Positions 19,273-27,830 of a DNA stretch of 64,000 nucleotides are shown one piece after another. The first letter of the stretch is position 1. Each line of letters starts with the position of its first letter. Source of the DNA: Hephaestia mangrovi. Lineage in GTDB: Bacteria > Pseudomonadota > Alphaproteobacteria > Sphingomonadales > Sphingomonadaceae. Both the position numbers and the translations under genes were made by a program. The stretch lies in contig NZ_JAINVU010000005.1 of assembly GCF_019880555.1 (NCBI RefSeq), positions 248,001 to 312,000 on the forward strand. The letters are read 5' to 3'. A model generated the notes under the pieces. That model had not been told where the DNA came from. It was given only the letters and a program-made list of their open reading frames with translations, and searched no databases.

Positions 19273-19947
19273 TCAAACAGATCGCCCCACCCAATGGAGC
19301 GCGGCGCCGTTACGCTTGAGCCAGGCGCGCGCCGGGGCCGGATCGTCGCCGAGGATTTCGGCCGCAGCGGCGTGAAACGCGGGGCCGTGGTGCATGTGGA
19401 TGCGATGCGCGACCTCGTGCGCCACAGTCGCGCGGCGGACGAAATCGGGCGCAAGGATCAACCGCCAGCTATAGCGAATCGCGCCCGAACTGCTGCAACT
19501 GCCCCAGCGCCCGCGCGGATCGCCGATCGAAACCGCCGCCACCGTGACGCCGGCTCGGTCGGCGAAGAAGGCGGTTTCCTCGCGCAGCAGCGCCAGCGCG
19601 CCGCGCCGCAGCCAGCTCTCGATCCGGCGCGACAGGCCCTCGGCCGGGCCGCCAACCACCAGCCGGTCGCCGTCCAGCGCTACCCGGCGCGGCCGATCGG
19701 CCGACCAATCGATCGTCACCGTCTCACCGCGATAGGGCAGCGTCGCGCCGGGCGCGAACGGCCGCCCCTCGGGTAGCCGCGCGCGCTGCATCGCCAGCCA
19801 TGCCGCCTGCTGCTCCGCCCATTTGAGCGCGGGCTTGAGCGCCGCGCGCTTGGGCAGTGTCAGCCGCGCCCGCCCGCTGGTCGGATCGACCGTCAGCCGC
19901 ACGCGCCGCGCGCGCGCATGGCGGACGATGTCGATCTCCGCCGTCAC
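19273..19947 (-). CDS. YgjP/DUF45 (M48-like) zinc metallopeptidase
   Basis: A 224-residue protein of the YgjP/SprT-like DUF45 family. The metal site is HEVAHRIHMHHGPAFH (HExxH with a downstream His). The upstream RGRWGSCSSSGAIRYSWRLILAP is the family's second landmark. The N-terminus VRHARARRVRLTVDPTSGRARLTLP is the usual beta-rich leader. The start is GTG 19947, overlapping the YcgN stop as GTGA. It is the last gene of a SCO-YcgN-DUF45 operon. The physiological substrate is unknown. Confidence 0.9.
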   Translation of the reverse strand: MTAEIDIVRHARARRVRLTVDPTSGRARLTLPKRAALKPALKWAEQQAAWLAMQRARLPEGRPFAPGATLPYRGETVTIDWSADRPRRVALDGDRLVVGGPAEGLSRRIESWLRRGALALLREETAFFADRAGVTVAAVSIGDPRGRWGSCSSSGAIRYSWRLILAPDFVRRATVAHEVAHRIHMHHGPAFHAAAAEILGDDPAPARAWLKRNGAALHWVGRSV

Positions 19948-20378
19948 AGCTCGCGATCGACGATATGGTGTTCGAGCGCGCCCGCGTCGGTCTCCGAAAT
20001 CGTCCAGCCGGCGACCGAATGGCCGGCGCGGCGCACCGCGTCGCGATCGCCGCACACCAGATAATGCCAGTCGGGGAGCGGCTTGCCCTCGGCGCGCAGG
20101 CGATAGGCGCAGGTCGAGGGCAGCCAGTCGATCGTGTCGACATTGCCCGAGGTCAGCCGCACGCAATCGGGCACATAGGCGCGGCGGTGGCGGTAATCCG
20201 AACATTGCGCGGTGGCCCGGTCGAGCAGCCGGCACGCGACATTGGTCGCAAACAATTCGCCGGTTTCCTCATCCTCCAGCTTGTGCAGGCAGCATTTGCC
20301 GCAGCCGTCGCACAGCGCCTCCCACTGCCCGCGATCGAGCTCGGCAAGCGGCCGGTCCTCCCAGAATCGCGCGCTCAT
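19944..20378 (-). CDS. YcgN-family cysteine-cluster protein (UPF0260)
   Basis: A 144-residue protein with the conserved cysteine cluster CDGCGKCCLHKLED near residue 25, then NVACRLLD, CSDY, VPDCVRL, LPSTCAYRL and LVCGD. Such clusters can bind iron-sulfur or zinc; function is unproven. The start at 20378 (MSARFWEDRPL) is chosen because it overlaps the SCO stop as ATGA; an ATG three codons upstream is possible. Middle gene of a three-gene operon with 4-base overlaps on both sides. Confidence 0.9.
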   Translation of the reverse strand: MSARFWEDRPLAELDRGQWEALCDGCGKCCLHKLEDEETGELFATNVACRLLDRATAQCSDYRHRRAYVPDCVRLTSGNVDTIDWLPSTCAYRLRAEGKPLPDWHYLVCGDRDAVRRAGHSVAGWTISETDAGALEHHIVDREL

Positions 20379-20950
20379 CGGGCCCATTTCTCAAGCGTCG
20401 CGGTAACCGCCTGCGGCGTTTCCTGCACCGGTACGATGACGATCGGCTTGCCCTGGGGGCCGAACAGGATCGCCTGATCGCTGTGCTGGACGATATAGCT
20501 GCCGTTCGCGCCGGCCGGCTCGGCCTTGTAGAACACGCGATACTCCTTGGCGGTCCCGGCGATATCGGCGGCGCTGCCGGTCAGCCCGATCATCCGGGGA
20601 TAGAAAGCCGAGACGAACGCCTTCAGCACCTTCGGCGTGTCCCGCGCCGGATCGACGGTGACGAAAATCGGCACGATCCGCCGTGACAGCGCCGGATCGC
20701 TCTTGTCGAGCATCCGCATCGCCGCCCCCAACGTCTGCATGTCGGTAGGGCAAACGTCAGGGCACGAGGTGTAGCCGAAATACATGATCCGGTAACGCCC
20801 CGCGAAATCGCGATCGGTGACGCGGCGGCCGTCCTGATCGGTCAAGGCGAACGGCCCGCCGATCGTCGCCCCGGCCAGAGGCGGCGGCGTTTTCGCTTGC
20901 GAACAGGCCGCGAGCGCCAGCAAAACCGGGAAAAAGCGCGCAGCGTTCAT
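20375..20950 (-). CDS. SCO1/SenC family copper-chaperone lipoprotein
   Basis: A 191-residue thioredoxin-fold protein anchored as a lipoprotein (LAACSQ). The copper/redox site is CPDVCP (CxxxC), with GYTSCPDVCPTDMQTL the SCO signature, VPIFVTVDPARDTP the next motif and VQHSD containing the third, histidine, copper ligand. SCO proteins mature the CuA centre of cytochrome c oxidase in the periplasm. The start at 20950 gives a compact lipoprotein signal; 20965 is an alternative. Confidence 0.93.
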   Translation of the reverse strand: MNAARFFPVLLALAACSQAKTPPPLAGATIGGPFALTDQDGRRVTDRDFAGRYRIMYFGYTSCPDVCPTDMQTLGAAMRMLDKSDPALSRRIVPIFVTVDPARDTPKVLKAFVSAFYPRMIGLTGSAADIAGTAKEYRVFYKAEPAGANGSYIVQHSDQAILFGPQGKPIVIVPVQETPQAVTATLEKWAR

Positions 20951-21015
20951 GACAAGGCCAGCCATGATCTGTTAAGCGGCGCCACGCAAGTCATCCGTCT
21001 TCGAAGGGGTCGCCC

Positions 21016-21618
21016 ATGTCCTCGCGCCGCGTTTCATTCCTCCTCGTCCCGCTGTTGCTCGCCACGTCCCCCGCCGCCGCGCAGCTCAGCCGCAGCGACG
21101 CGCACAAATTCCTCGACGCGATCAAGAACGAGAAGGCCCAGGACGTCACCGACATGCTCGCCACGCCGGGCAATACGTTGATCAACACGCAGGATCCCGG
21201 CACCGGCGACACCGCGCTGCACATGGTCGTCAAGCGCGGCGACGTCACCTACACGCGCTTCCTGCTCCAGCACGGTGCCGATCCGAACGTCCGCAACAAG
21301 CAGGGTCAGACCCCGGCGATGCTCGCGGTCGACGAGAATGAGGAGCCCTGCCTGCAAGCGCTGATCGCGGGCAAGGCCGATCTCAACGTCGGCAACGATC
21401 GCGGCGAGACGCCGCTGATCCGCGCCGTGCAGATGCGCAACGCGGCAATGGTGCAGGATCTGCTCAAGGGCGGCGCCGATCCCGATCAGACCGATCACAT
21501 GGCCGGTCTGTCGGCGCGCGATTATGCCAAGCGCGATTCGCGGTCGCCGATCATCGCCAAGCTGCTCGCCGACGCCCCCAAGGTTCACAAGGCCCCGCAG
21601 ATCGGCCCATCGCTCTAG
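21016..21618 (+). CDS. Secreted ankyrin-repeat protein
   Basis: A 200-residue protein with a signal peptide (cleavage after AAAQ), then roughly four ankyrin repeats. The clearest are GDTALHMVVKRGDVTYTRFLLQHGADPNVRNKQGQTPAMLAV and GETPLIRAVQMRNAAMVQDLLKGGADPDQTD. Periplasmic ankyrin proteins of this size sometimes accompany catalases or peptidases, but no partner gene is adjacent here. AAGGGG precedes the ATG. Divergent from the SCO gene. Confidence 0.9.
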   Translation: MSSRRVSFLLVPLLLATSPAAAQLSRSDAHKFLDAIKNEKAQDVTDMLATPGNTLINTQDPGTGDTALHMVVKRGDVTYTRFLLQHGADPNVRNKQGQTPAMLAVDENEEPCLQALIAGKADLNVGNDRGETPLIRAVQMRNAAMVQDLLKGGADPDQTDHMAGLSARDYAKRDSRSPIIAKLLADAPKVHKAPQIGPSL

Positions 21619-21642
21619 GCCCGGACCCGAAGCTCGTCGCAT

Positions 21643-21673
21643 AAGCGCCGTCATGCTGAACGTGTTTCGGCTG
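21643..21673. repeat. Dispersed hairpin repeat, degenerate copy
   Basis: Shares the 19-base block AAGCGCCGTCATGCTGAAC with the copy at 56423. The right arm (TTCGGCTG) no longer pairs fully with ATGCTGAA. It lies in the gap between the ankyrin gene and mmcB (21619-21750). Confidence 0.6.
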
Positions 21674-21750
21674 CCGGTAACGGTTCGTTCCTGCCGTAAC
21701 CTTCGATCCCGCTCGATGCACACCCGGCGCCTGATCCGGCCAAGCCCGAA

Positions 21751-22248
21751 TCAGGCGATCAGCCCGGCTTCGGGGTCGGTGAGCCCGATCAGCCGCCGCC
21801 CGGCGCGGCGCGCCAGGGCCAGCGTGCAGCGCTTGCGGGCCGCCGCGGTCATCGCGTGCGTCGTGGCCTCGCGGACGATCGCCGCGTCATAGCGATCGGC
21901 GACGATCACCCCGGTCCGTTCGGGCAGGAATCCCTCGCGATCGAGCGGGCTGGCGTCGAATCCCGCCGGCACCGCCCAGAAATAACGATCGCAATGATCG
22001 AGATAATCGGTCCACTTGCCGTCGCCGAGCAGATCGCCGCGCGCCACCTTGATCTCGACGATGACGATCCGCCCGCGCGCGTCGAGCGCCATCAGGTCGG
22101 CGCGGCGGCCGCCATCGAGCGGCACCTCGCCCATCGCGACGAGATCGTGGCGCAGCAGCATCCGCGTCACCCCGCGCGCGACGTCCGCTGCGCACAAGGG
22201 CGACGCGGGATCGTCGACGCAGGAGGCGGGCGGGGCAAGGCTGGCCAT
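21751..22248 (-). CDS. mmcB: MmcB family DNA repair nuclease-like protein
   Basis: A 165-residue protein. RRADLMALDARGRIVIVEIKVARGDLLGDGKWTDYLDHCDRYFWAVP carries the D...ExK pattern of the PD-(D/E)xK nuclease fold and is characteristic of MmcB, a protein linked in Caulobacter to mitomycin C resistance and SOS-type repair. In the C-terminal half are GVIVADRYDAAIVRE and ARKRCTLALARRAGRRL. AGGAGG lies further upstream of the ATG than is usual. Monocistronic by spacing. Confidence 0.88.
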   Translation of the reverse strand: MASLAPPASCVDDPASPLCAADVARGVTRMLLRHDLVAMGEVPLDGGRRADLMALDARGRIVIVEIKVARGDLLGDGKWTDYLDHCDRYFWAVPAGFDASPLDREGFLPERTGVIVADRYDAAIVREATTHAMTAAARKRCTLALARRAGRRLIGLTDPEAGLIA

Positions 22249-22307
22249 GCCGCGAACGCTAGAACATTACGCGAACGAAGAAAACCCCGGAATCGCGTGC
22301 GGCTGTT

Positions 22308-22997
22308 TCAACGGAAGAAGATATGATGGCCGATCGAGGCGATCCGCGTCTTTCCCCAGCCGGGCTTGACCCGCTTGGCATGGAAGAACAGCGCTTCGGG
22401 CGCCGGATTATCCCACGCCTTGGCGAGCGCGACCTGCGCGACCGCAAGCGCGGTGCGATACGATTTGCGATTGAGGTCGATATGCGGGATCCGGCCGCCG
22501 CGCACGAACGAGAACTGGCCGGGCTGGGTCACCACGCCGCAGATCGTCGCCGGAAAACGGCTCGATTTGGTGCGGTTGATGATGACATCGGCCACCGCGA
22601 GCTGGCCGTCGAGCGGCTCGCCCTTCGATTCGAAATAGATCGCGCCCGCCAGGCAGGCGAGATCGCCGTCGACCGCCGCCGGCACCTGCTGCGCGGCGAC
22701 CGCGGCGTCGAGGCTGGCGAATTCCGCCTGCTCGTCGGTATCGGCTTCACGGGCGGCCGCATCGATCGAGTCGTCGCCGGGCAGCTTCTGCACCGTCACG
22801 CCGGGAATTTCCGGCGTCGGCTTCATCGGAACCTTTACCGATACATCGCCGTTGACCGGGATAAGTGCCGCCAATGACGGCGTGGAAATGGGCGTCTTGC
22901 TCATTTCCGAGGCGAAGCCCGGGCTGCTCAGGCCGACCAGGCTTGCAACACAAAGAGACATCGCCGCGACTACCGCGGCGTGCTGACGAAACGACAT
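22308..22997 (-). CDS. SleB-like cell-wall hydrolase
   Basis: A 229-residue secreted protein: signal peptide (hydrophobic 8-28, ending FASE), a ~70-residue low-complexity linker, then a hydrolase-2 domain from ~residue 113. LAGAIYFESKGEPLDGQLAVADVIINRTKSSRFPATICGVVTQPGQFSF has the catalytic Glu in YFESKGEP, and PEALFFHAKRVKPGW and IGHHIFF end the domain. Relatives are SleB/CwlJ, muramidase-like enzymes acting on peptidoglycan. A probable promoter lies at 23129-23158. Confidence 0.9.
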   Translation of the reverse strand: MSFRQHAAVVAAMSLCVASLVGLSSPGFASEMSKTPISTPSLAALIPVNGDVSVKVPMKPTPEIPGVTVQKLPGDDSIDAAAREADTDEQAEFASLDAAVAAQQVPAAVDGDLACLAGAIYFESKGEPLDGQLAVADVIINRTKSSRFPATICGVVTQPGQFSFVRGGRIPHIDLNRKSYRTALAVAQVALAKAWDNPAPEALFFHAKRVKPGWGKTRIASIGHHIFFR

Positions 22998-23128
22998 TCC
23001 AACTGCTGACTATGCGGTTGACGTGCGATCCGGCTTGCACTGCGCAATTCCGGTCGGACTATCCCCCGACTGCGTCACCGTCCCGATCTCTGACCTCGAT
23101 GGCGGCACAACGCTTTGCTCTAGCGATC

Positions 23129-23158
23129 GCCTTATTTTGTGCGACGCGGAAGAGTCAA
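23129..23158 (-). promoter_or_regulatory. Possible sigma-70 promoter for the cell-wall hydrolase gene
   Basis: Read on the minus strand, TTGACT (23158-23153) and TAAGGC (23134-23129) are separated by 18 bases. The gap after it to the hydrolase ATG at 22997 leaves a leader of ~120 bases. The -35 element overlaps the last codon of the DUF1491 gene. Confidence 0.35.
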
Positions 23159-23496
23159 CGCCCCAAAATCGTTTCAGCGGCGAACCGTTCGGCCTCTGCG
23201 ATATCCAGTTCGACGACCCATAGATCGGGGTCGCGCGATCGGCGGCGGCGCCAGTAATCGTTGAATTCCAGCGCATCGGCCGGGTCGCGCGGCCCCGTCT
23301 CGATTAGCGCGCTGGCGCCGTCGGGGCCGAGTCCGCGTTCGAGAAAGCGCGCATTGCCGCCCCGTTCCTGGACAATGACCAGGATGCCGCCCGCTTGCGA
23401 ATCGCCCCTGGCGAGCACCATCCCGATCCCGCCGGCATCGTTGACTCGCCGCAGCAGCGCCGAGACCACCACGCCGCTGGGCAGCCGATCGCTCAT
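23155..23496 (-). CDS. DUF1491 family protein
   Basis: A 113-residue protein matching the alphaproteobacterial DUF1491 family: VSALLRRVNDAGGIGMVLARGDSQAGGILVIV at the start, FNDYWRRRRSRDPDLWVVELD and AERFAAETIL at the end. It is small, soluble and of unknown function. It overlaps the upstream thioesterase stop by four bases (ATGA) and is part of a ptsN-thioesterase-DUF1491 operon. Confidence 0.88.
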   Translation of the reverse strand: MSDRLPSGVVVSALLRRVNDAGGIGMVLARGDSQAGGILVIVQERGGNARFLERGLGPDGASALIETGPRDPADALEFNDYWRRRRSRDPDLWVVELDIAEAERFAAETILGR

Positions 23497-23957
23497 GGCT
23501 GGGCGCGATAGCCGGGCAGCCCCGCAAGCGGAATCCGCGAGCGCATGAAGGTGCCGGTGCCCCGCGCCGCCTCCTCGCCCGCCGCGTCGATCAGCCGCGC
23601 TTCGGCGACGTACACGCGGCGCCGGCCGCTCAGCCAGCGCCCTTCCGCGATCACCGGTCCCGCGCGCAACGGCCGGGTAAACAGCAGGTTGAACGCGGTG
23701 GTCAGCAGGAAACGGTCGGTGACGAGGCTGTTGGCGGCATAGAAAGCGGCATCGTCGAGCATCTTGAAATAGGCGGTGCCGTGGACCGCGCCGGCGGCAT
23801 GGAAATAGCGTTCGTCGAGCTCGAAGCGGATTCGCGACAAGCCCGCCCCGGTGATCTCGAGCGTGGAATCGAACAGCCGGTTGATCGGTGCTGCCGCATA
23901 GAGCGATTCGAGCGCGCGGTGATGCGCCGCCTCGCCCGACGGCGCCTCAGGCGGCAT
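23493..23957 (-). CDS. PaaI-type hotdog thioesterase
   Basis: A 154-residue hotdog-fold protein. RYFHAAGAVHGTAYFKMLDDAAFYAANSL corresponds to the hotdog central helix with the catalytic Asp region of PaaI-like acyl-CoA thioesterases; TAFNLLFTRPLRAGPVIAEGRWLSGRRRVYVAEARLIDAAGEEAARGTGTFM gives the sheet. The acyl substrate is unknown. It overlaps ptsN by 11 bases at one end and DUF1491 by 4 at the other. Confidence 0.87.
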   Translation of the reverse strand: MPPEAPSGEAAHHRALESLYAAAPINRLFDSTLEITGAGLSRIRFELDERYFHAAGAVHGTAYFKMLDDAAFYAANSLVTDRFLLTTAFNLLFTRPLRAGPVIAEGRWLSGRRRVYVAEARLIDAAGEEAARGTGTFMRSRIPLAGLPGYRAQP

Positions 23958-24414
23958 CGCGTGTTTCGGACTCGGTCAACAGCGCATAGAGTGCGTCGGG
24001 CGATCCCGCGCCGCGCAGCTTGGCGACGAACCCGGGATCGCGCAGTGCCCGCGAAACCCGCGCCAGCGTCTTCAGATGGTCGGCACCGGCATCGGGCGGC
24101 GACAGCAGCATGAAAACGATATCGACCGGCATCGCATCGACCGCGTCGAAATCGATCGGTTGCGCCAGTCGCGCGACGGCACCGACGATCCCGTCGAGCC
24201 CGGCCACCCGGGCGTGGGGAATCGCGATGCCACCGCCATAGCCGGTCGAGCCCAGCTTCTCGCGTTCGGCGAGCCGCTCGGCAACATCGCGCGGGTCGAG
24301 CCCATGGCGGTCGGCCACCGCGGCGCCCAGGGCCTGGAACAGCGCTTTCTTGGTCGGGGCGGTCAGGTTGGCGAGAATCGTATCGGGATTAAGCAGGTCG
24401 GAAAAGTCGGTCAT
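23947..24414 (-). CDS. ptsN: PTS IIA-like nitrogen regulatory protein
   Basis: A 155-residue EIIA-Ntr protein. The phosphorylatable His is in GGIAIPHARV, and LGSTGYGGGIAIPHA and VDIVFMLLSPPDAGADHLKTLARVSRALRD are typical. It receives phosphate from PtsP/PtsO and modulates potassium uptake, stress and nitrogen responses. It lies 85 bases downstream of hpf, matching the conserved rpoN-hpf-ptsN linkage, but rpoN itself is not here. Start 24414 or 24417; AGGACAG favours 24414. Confidence 0.93.
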   Translation of the reverse strand: MTDFSDLLNPDTILANLTAPTKKALFQALGAAVADRHGLDPRDVAERLAEREKLGSTGYGGGIAIPHARVAGLDGIVGAVARLAQPIDFDAVDAMPVDIVFMLLSPPDAGADHLKTLARVSRALRDPGFVAKLRGAGSPDALYALLTESETRDAA

Positions 24415-24499
24415 CATCTGTCCTGGAAGCGCCAAAGCCCATGGCCTCGCGCCAAATCATGACGCGGGCCATAGACCCTTTCGGATGAAATCGGAAGGT

Positions 24500-25093
24500 T
24501 CAGCCGGCCCGGTTCGGCTCGACCCATCCGATCGTGCCGTCGCCGCGGCGATAGACCATGTTGTAGGCGCCGGTGCCCGAATTGCGGAACATCAGCGCGC
24601 CGGTGTTCCTGAGATCGAGCATCATCACCGCGTCCGACACGCTGGCATCGGGAATGTCGACCCGCGTCTCGGCAATGATCAGCGGCGCGTCGCTCGCCTC
24701 GTCGCTTTCGTCGCCCTGGAACACGGTGTAGCCGGCTTCGTCGAGCCCGCCGTCATAGGCGCCATTCTGCGCGGCAGCGGCGGCCTGGCCGGCGTTGCGA
24801 TCCTTCAGCCGCCGCGTGTAGCGGCGCAATTGCTTTTCGATCTTGTCGGCCGTGCCGTCGAACGCGCCGTGCGCGTCCTGCCCGTTGTTGGTGCCCTTGA
24901 GCACCAGCCCCTGCATTACGTGCATCACGATATCGCAGGTGAATCCGGCGTCGTGCGGCCCCTTGCCGAAGGTCGCCTGGGCGGAAATCGAGCGTGAGAA
25001 ATATTTGTCCGCGATACCCTGGAGACGGTCCTGAACGTGCCCCTTGAGCGCGCCACCGACATCGACCTGATGACCAGAAACCCGGATATCCAT
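24500..25093 (-). CDS. hpf: Ribosome hibernation-promoting factor, long form
   Basis: A 197-residue two-domain HPF. The S30AE domain (1-~105) begins MDIRVSGHQVDVGGALKGHV and contains the basic KIEKQLRRYTRRLKDR. A ~30-residue linker leads to the C-terminal dimerisation domain (from ~140) with LDLRNTGALMFRNSGTGAYNMVYRRGDGTIGWVEP. Long HPF dimerises 70S ribosomes into 100S particles in stationary phase. The ATG at 25093 has GGAGA before it; the longer open frame upstream is antisense to dnaQ and not homologous. Confidence 0.95.
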   Translation of the reverse strand: MDIRVSGHQVDVGGALKGHVQDRLQGIADKYFSRSISAQATFGKGPHDAGFTCDIVMHVMQGLVLKGTNNGQDAHGAFDGTADKIEKQLRRYTRRLKDRNAGQAAAAAQNGAYDGGLDEAGYTVFQGDESDEASDAPLIIAETRVDIPDASVSDAVMMLDLRNTGALMFRNSGTGAYNMVYRRGDGTIGWVEPNRAG

Positions 25094-25149
25094 ATGTTCT
25101 TCTCCACAATCAGAACAGGCACGGCGCGACATGCGCCGGCGAGACGCCG

Positions 25150-25827
25150 TCACGCCTCGGCAAGCCAAAGCGGATCGGCGATCTCCTTCAAAAACGCGGC
25201 ATGTGCCGCAAGTTCCGCCGCATTGGCGGCGAACGGACGCGGCGGCCGGACGACCGACGCCACCGTCTGGGTGACGATCGGTTCCGGCTCGTCGCTGACG
25301 AGGGTGAGGCCGATCTGGCGTCCCCCGGTCAATTCGACATAGACCTGCGCGAGCAGTTGCGCGTCGAGCAGCGCGCCGTGCAGCACGCGATGGCTGCGAT
25401 CGACGCCGAAGCGCGTGCACAAGGCATCGAGCGTGTGCTTGGCGCCGGGATGCCGCTGCCGCGCGATCTGCAGCGTATCGACCATTCGTTCCATCGCGAC
25501 GAGCGGCCGGCCGCATTGGCCGAGCTCGCCGTTGAGGAAACCGAAATCGAACCCGGCATTGTGCGCGACCAGCGGCGCGTCTTCGAGGAAGTCGATCAGC
25601 TCCTCGACTTTCTCGGCGAACAGCGGCTTGTCCGACAGGAAAGTATCGGAAAGTCCGTGCACCGCTTGCGCCTCGGCGGCCATCGCGCGCTCGGGATTGA
25701 AATAGCAATGAAAGGTGCGTCCGGTCTCGACGCGGTTGACCAGCTCGACGCAGCCGATCTCGACCAGCCGGTCGCCACCGGAGAAGCTCAGACCGGTGGT
25801 TTCGGTATCGAACACGATTTCGCGCAT
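25150..25827 (-). CDS. dnaQ: DNA polymerase III epsilon subunit (proofreading exonuclease)
   Basis: A 225-residue DEDDh exonuclease. ExoI is FDTETTGLS (6-14), ExoII is LVAHNAGFDFGFLN, and ExoIII epsilon is HGALLDAQLLAQVYVEL with the catalytic His and Asp. The C-terminal ~35 residues end in helix AFLKEIADPLW, the alpha-subunit-binding tail. It belongs to the conserved dnaQ-coaE-aroE-maf-ppsR block left of the origin. Confidence 0.95.
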   Translation of the reverse strand: MREIVFDTETTGLSFSGGDRLVEIGCVELVNRVETGRTFHCYFNPERAMAAEAQAVHGLSDTFLSDKPLFAEKVEELIDFLEDAPLVAHNAGFDFGFLNGELGQCGRPLVAMERMVDTLQIARQRHPGAKHTLDALCTRFGVDRSHRVLHGALLDAQLLAQVYVELTGGRQIGLTLVSDEPEPIVTQTVASVVRPPRPFAANAAELAAHAAFLKEIADPLWLAEA

Positions 25828-25846
25828 CGGGCGAGTATCTACCTGC

Positions 25847-26428
25847 TCACCGCCGGAGGCAAGCGATCACCGCATCGACTTGCGCCTGCGTATCCGAAAT
25901 CGCCACGCCGGTATCGATGACGAAGTCGGCGCGGCGGCGCTTTTCGGTATCGGGCATCTGCCGGGCTAGGATCGCCTCGAACCGCGCCGCCGTCATGCCC
26001 GGTCGCGCCAGCACCCGCGCGCGCTGCACCTCGGCGGGCGCCGAAACCACCGCGACCTTGTCGACTTGGGCCGCGCCGCCGGTCTCGAACAGCAACGGAA
26101 TGTCGAGCAGCACCAGCGGCGCCGCGCGATTCGCTTCGAGGAACCGCCGCCGCTCCTCGGCGACCGCCGGGTGGACGATCGACTCGAGTCTCTTCAACGC
26201 CGCTGGATCGCCGAGCACCGCTTCGGCCAGCGCCGTCCGCTCGACGCCTTCGGGGCCGGTCGTGTCGGGAAACTGTGCCTCGATCGCGGCGACGATCCGG
26301 CCGCCCGGCCCCTGCAGGCGGTGAACCGCGGCATCGGCGTCGAACACCGGCACGCCGCGGTTGGCGAACATCGCCGCGACGGTCGATTTCCCCATGCCGA
26401 TCGAGCCGGTAAGGCCGAGCAGAATCAT
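25847..26428 (-). CDS. coaE: Dephospho-CoA kinase
   Basis: A 193-residue P-loop kinase that phosphorylates the 3'-OH of dephospho-CoA in the last step of CoA synthesis. The Walker A is GLTGSIGMGKSTV (5-17), DADAAVH is the substrate loop, SIVHPAV the CoA-binding motif, and PLVLLDIPLLFETG the Walker-B-like segment. The ATG overlaps the aroE stop by four bases (ATGA). Normal family length. Confidence 0.95.
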   Translation of the reverse strand: MILLGLTGSIGMGKSTVAAMFANRGVPVFDADAAVHRLQGPGGRIVAAIEAQFPDTTGPEGVERTALAEAVLGDPAALKRLESIVHPAVAEERRRFLEANRAAPLVLLDIPLLFETGGAAQVDKVAVVSAPAEVQRARVLARPGMTAARFEAILARQMPDTEKRRRADFVIDTGVAISDTQAQVDAVIACLRR

Positions 26429-27237
26429 GACATCAGCAGGCGGCGGAGGTCGTCATCGTCGTCGCGCGGCGGCGCGCTGCCGAAGAAGATCTCGAACGCC
26501 AGCGCCGCCTGGCCGACCAGCATGTCGAGCCCGTCGACCGTCTCCAGCCCCTGCGCTTCGGCAGCCTGGAGCAGCGGCGTCTCGAGCGGCGCATAGACGA
26601 TGTCGTAGACCACCGCGTCGTCGGGCAGCGGCGACAGATCGATATCGAGCGCCGGCTGCCCCGTCATGCCGAGCGGGCTGGCGTTGACCAGCAGCGCGGC
26701 CGGCGGCAGCGGCGCGTCGAGCGGCTTGACTGCCCCCTGCAACCCGAAATGCGAGAGCAGCGCCGCGCCCTTCAACGCATTGCGCGCGAGCAGCGTCACC
26801 GGCCCTGCGCCGATCCGCGCGAGCGCGAACAGGATCGCGCGCGCCGCGCCGCCGCTGCCGATCACCACCACGGGGCGCCCGGCAAGATCCACGTCGGCGA
26901 TCGGCGCGATGAAACCGCCGGCATCGGTGTTGGTCCCGGTCAGTTCTCCATCAGCGTCGCGGAACACGGTGTTGATCGCACCGATCGTGTCGCGAATGCC
27001 GCCCTTGTCGGCGACCAGCGCCAGCGCGGCCTCCTTGTGCGGGATGGTGATGTTGCAGCCGCGCCAGGCGGGATCGGCGCGCCGCGCGTCGAAATAGCCC
27101 GCCAGCGCGTCGGGCGTGACGTGGCATTGCTCGTACCGCGCGTCGATCCCCAGTCGGTCGAGCCAGAATCCGTGAATCAACGGCGATTTGGAATGAGCGA
27201 TCGGATCGCCGATCACCTCTGCATAAGGCCTGGTCAT
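26425..27237 (-). CDS. aroE: Shikimate dehydrogenase
   Basis: A 270-residue NADPH-dependent reductase of the shikimate pathway. GDPIAHSKSPLIHGFWL carries the substrate Ser pair, NITIPHKEAAL the catalytic Lys with NxTxPxK, GTNTDAGGF the conserved Asn/Asp, and VVIGSGGAARAILFAL the dinucleotide site. It is the third gene of the dnaQ-side block and overlaps maf by four bases at 27234-27237. Confidence 0.95.
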   Translation of the reverse strand: MTRPYAEVIGDPIAHSKSPLIHGFWLDRLGIDARYEQCHVTPDALAGYFDARRADPAWRGCNITIPHKEAALALVADKGGIRDTIGAINTVFRDADGELTGTNTDAGGFIAPIADVDLAGRPVVVIGSGGAARAILFALARIGAGPVTLLARNALKGAALLSHFGLQGAVKPLDAPLPPAALLVNASPLGMTGQPALDIDLSPLPDDAVVYDIVYAPLETPLLQAAEAQGLETVDGLDMLVGQAALAFEIFFGSAPPRDDDDDLRRLLMS

Positions 27238-27830
27238 GACGCCAAGACGCCGCGCGTGCGCAGATAGTCAAGCACCGGCAGCAGCGGCATGCCCAGCACG
27301 GTGAACTGGCTGCCCTCGATCCGGCTGAACAATTGCGCCCCCGGCCCCTCGATCCGATAGCAGCCGACGCATCCCGCGATCGCCGGCCATTCCATATCGA
27401 GATACTGTTCGATGAAGCCGTCGCTCAGCGGCCTGACGAACATCTTCGCGCGATCGACCACGCGCCATACCGGCCGCCCGTTCTCGGCGATCACTGCGGC
27501 GCTGACCAGATCGTGGCGGCGGCCCGACATCATCCGTAAGTGCGCCGCTGCCGCCTCGCGGCTTTCCGGCTTGTCGAGCGTCGTCCCGTCCTCGAACGCG
27601 ACGAGCGAATCCGATCCCAGCACCAGCGCGCCGGGCCGCGCCTGCGACACCTTCACCGCCTTCAGTTCGGCCAGCGCATCGGCCAAGGCGCGGGGCGGGG
27701 CGCCTTCGTCGCGCAGCGCGATCTTGGTCGCCTCTTCATCGACATGAGCAGGAATGGCGTCATGAGGCACGCCGGCGGCATCGAGCATCGCCCGGCGAGA
27801 GGCGCTTTGCGATGCGAGGATCAGGGTCAT
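27234..27830 (-). CDS. maf: Maf-family nucleotide pyrophosphatase
   Basis: A 198-residue Maf/Ham1-fold protein that hydrolyses non-canonical nucleoside triphosphates (dTTP/UTP or modified pyrimidines). LILASQSASRRAMLDAAGV is the N-terminal signature, followed by HVDEEA, LVLGSDSLVAF (catalytic Asp), DKPESREAAAAHLRMMSGRRHDLVSA and FIEQYLDMEWPAIAGCVGCYRIEG. The start at 27830 overlaps the ppsR stop as ATGA, so this is the second gene of the operon reading away from the origin. Confidence 0.93.
   Translation of the reverse strand: MTLILASQSASRRAMLDAAGVPHDAIPAHVDEEATKIALRDEGAPPRALADALAELKAVKVSQARPGALVLGSDSLVAFEDGTTLDKPESREAAAAHLRMMSGRRHDLVSAAVIAENGRPVWRVVDRAKMFVRPLSDGFIEQYLDMEWPAIAGCVGCYRIEGPGAQLFSRIEGSQFTVLGMPLLPVLDYLRTRGVLAS

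Noticed and set aside
25094..25708. N-terminal extension of the hpf reading frame
   Set aside because: The extra ~205 codons are the antisense of dnaQ and not HPF-like; a good ribosome site and the S30AE domain start at 25093.
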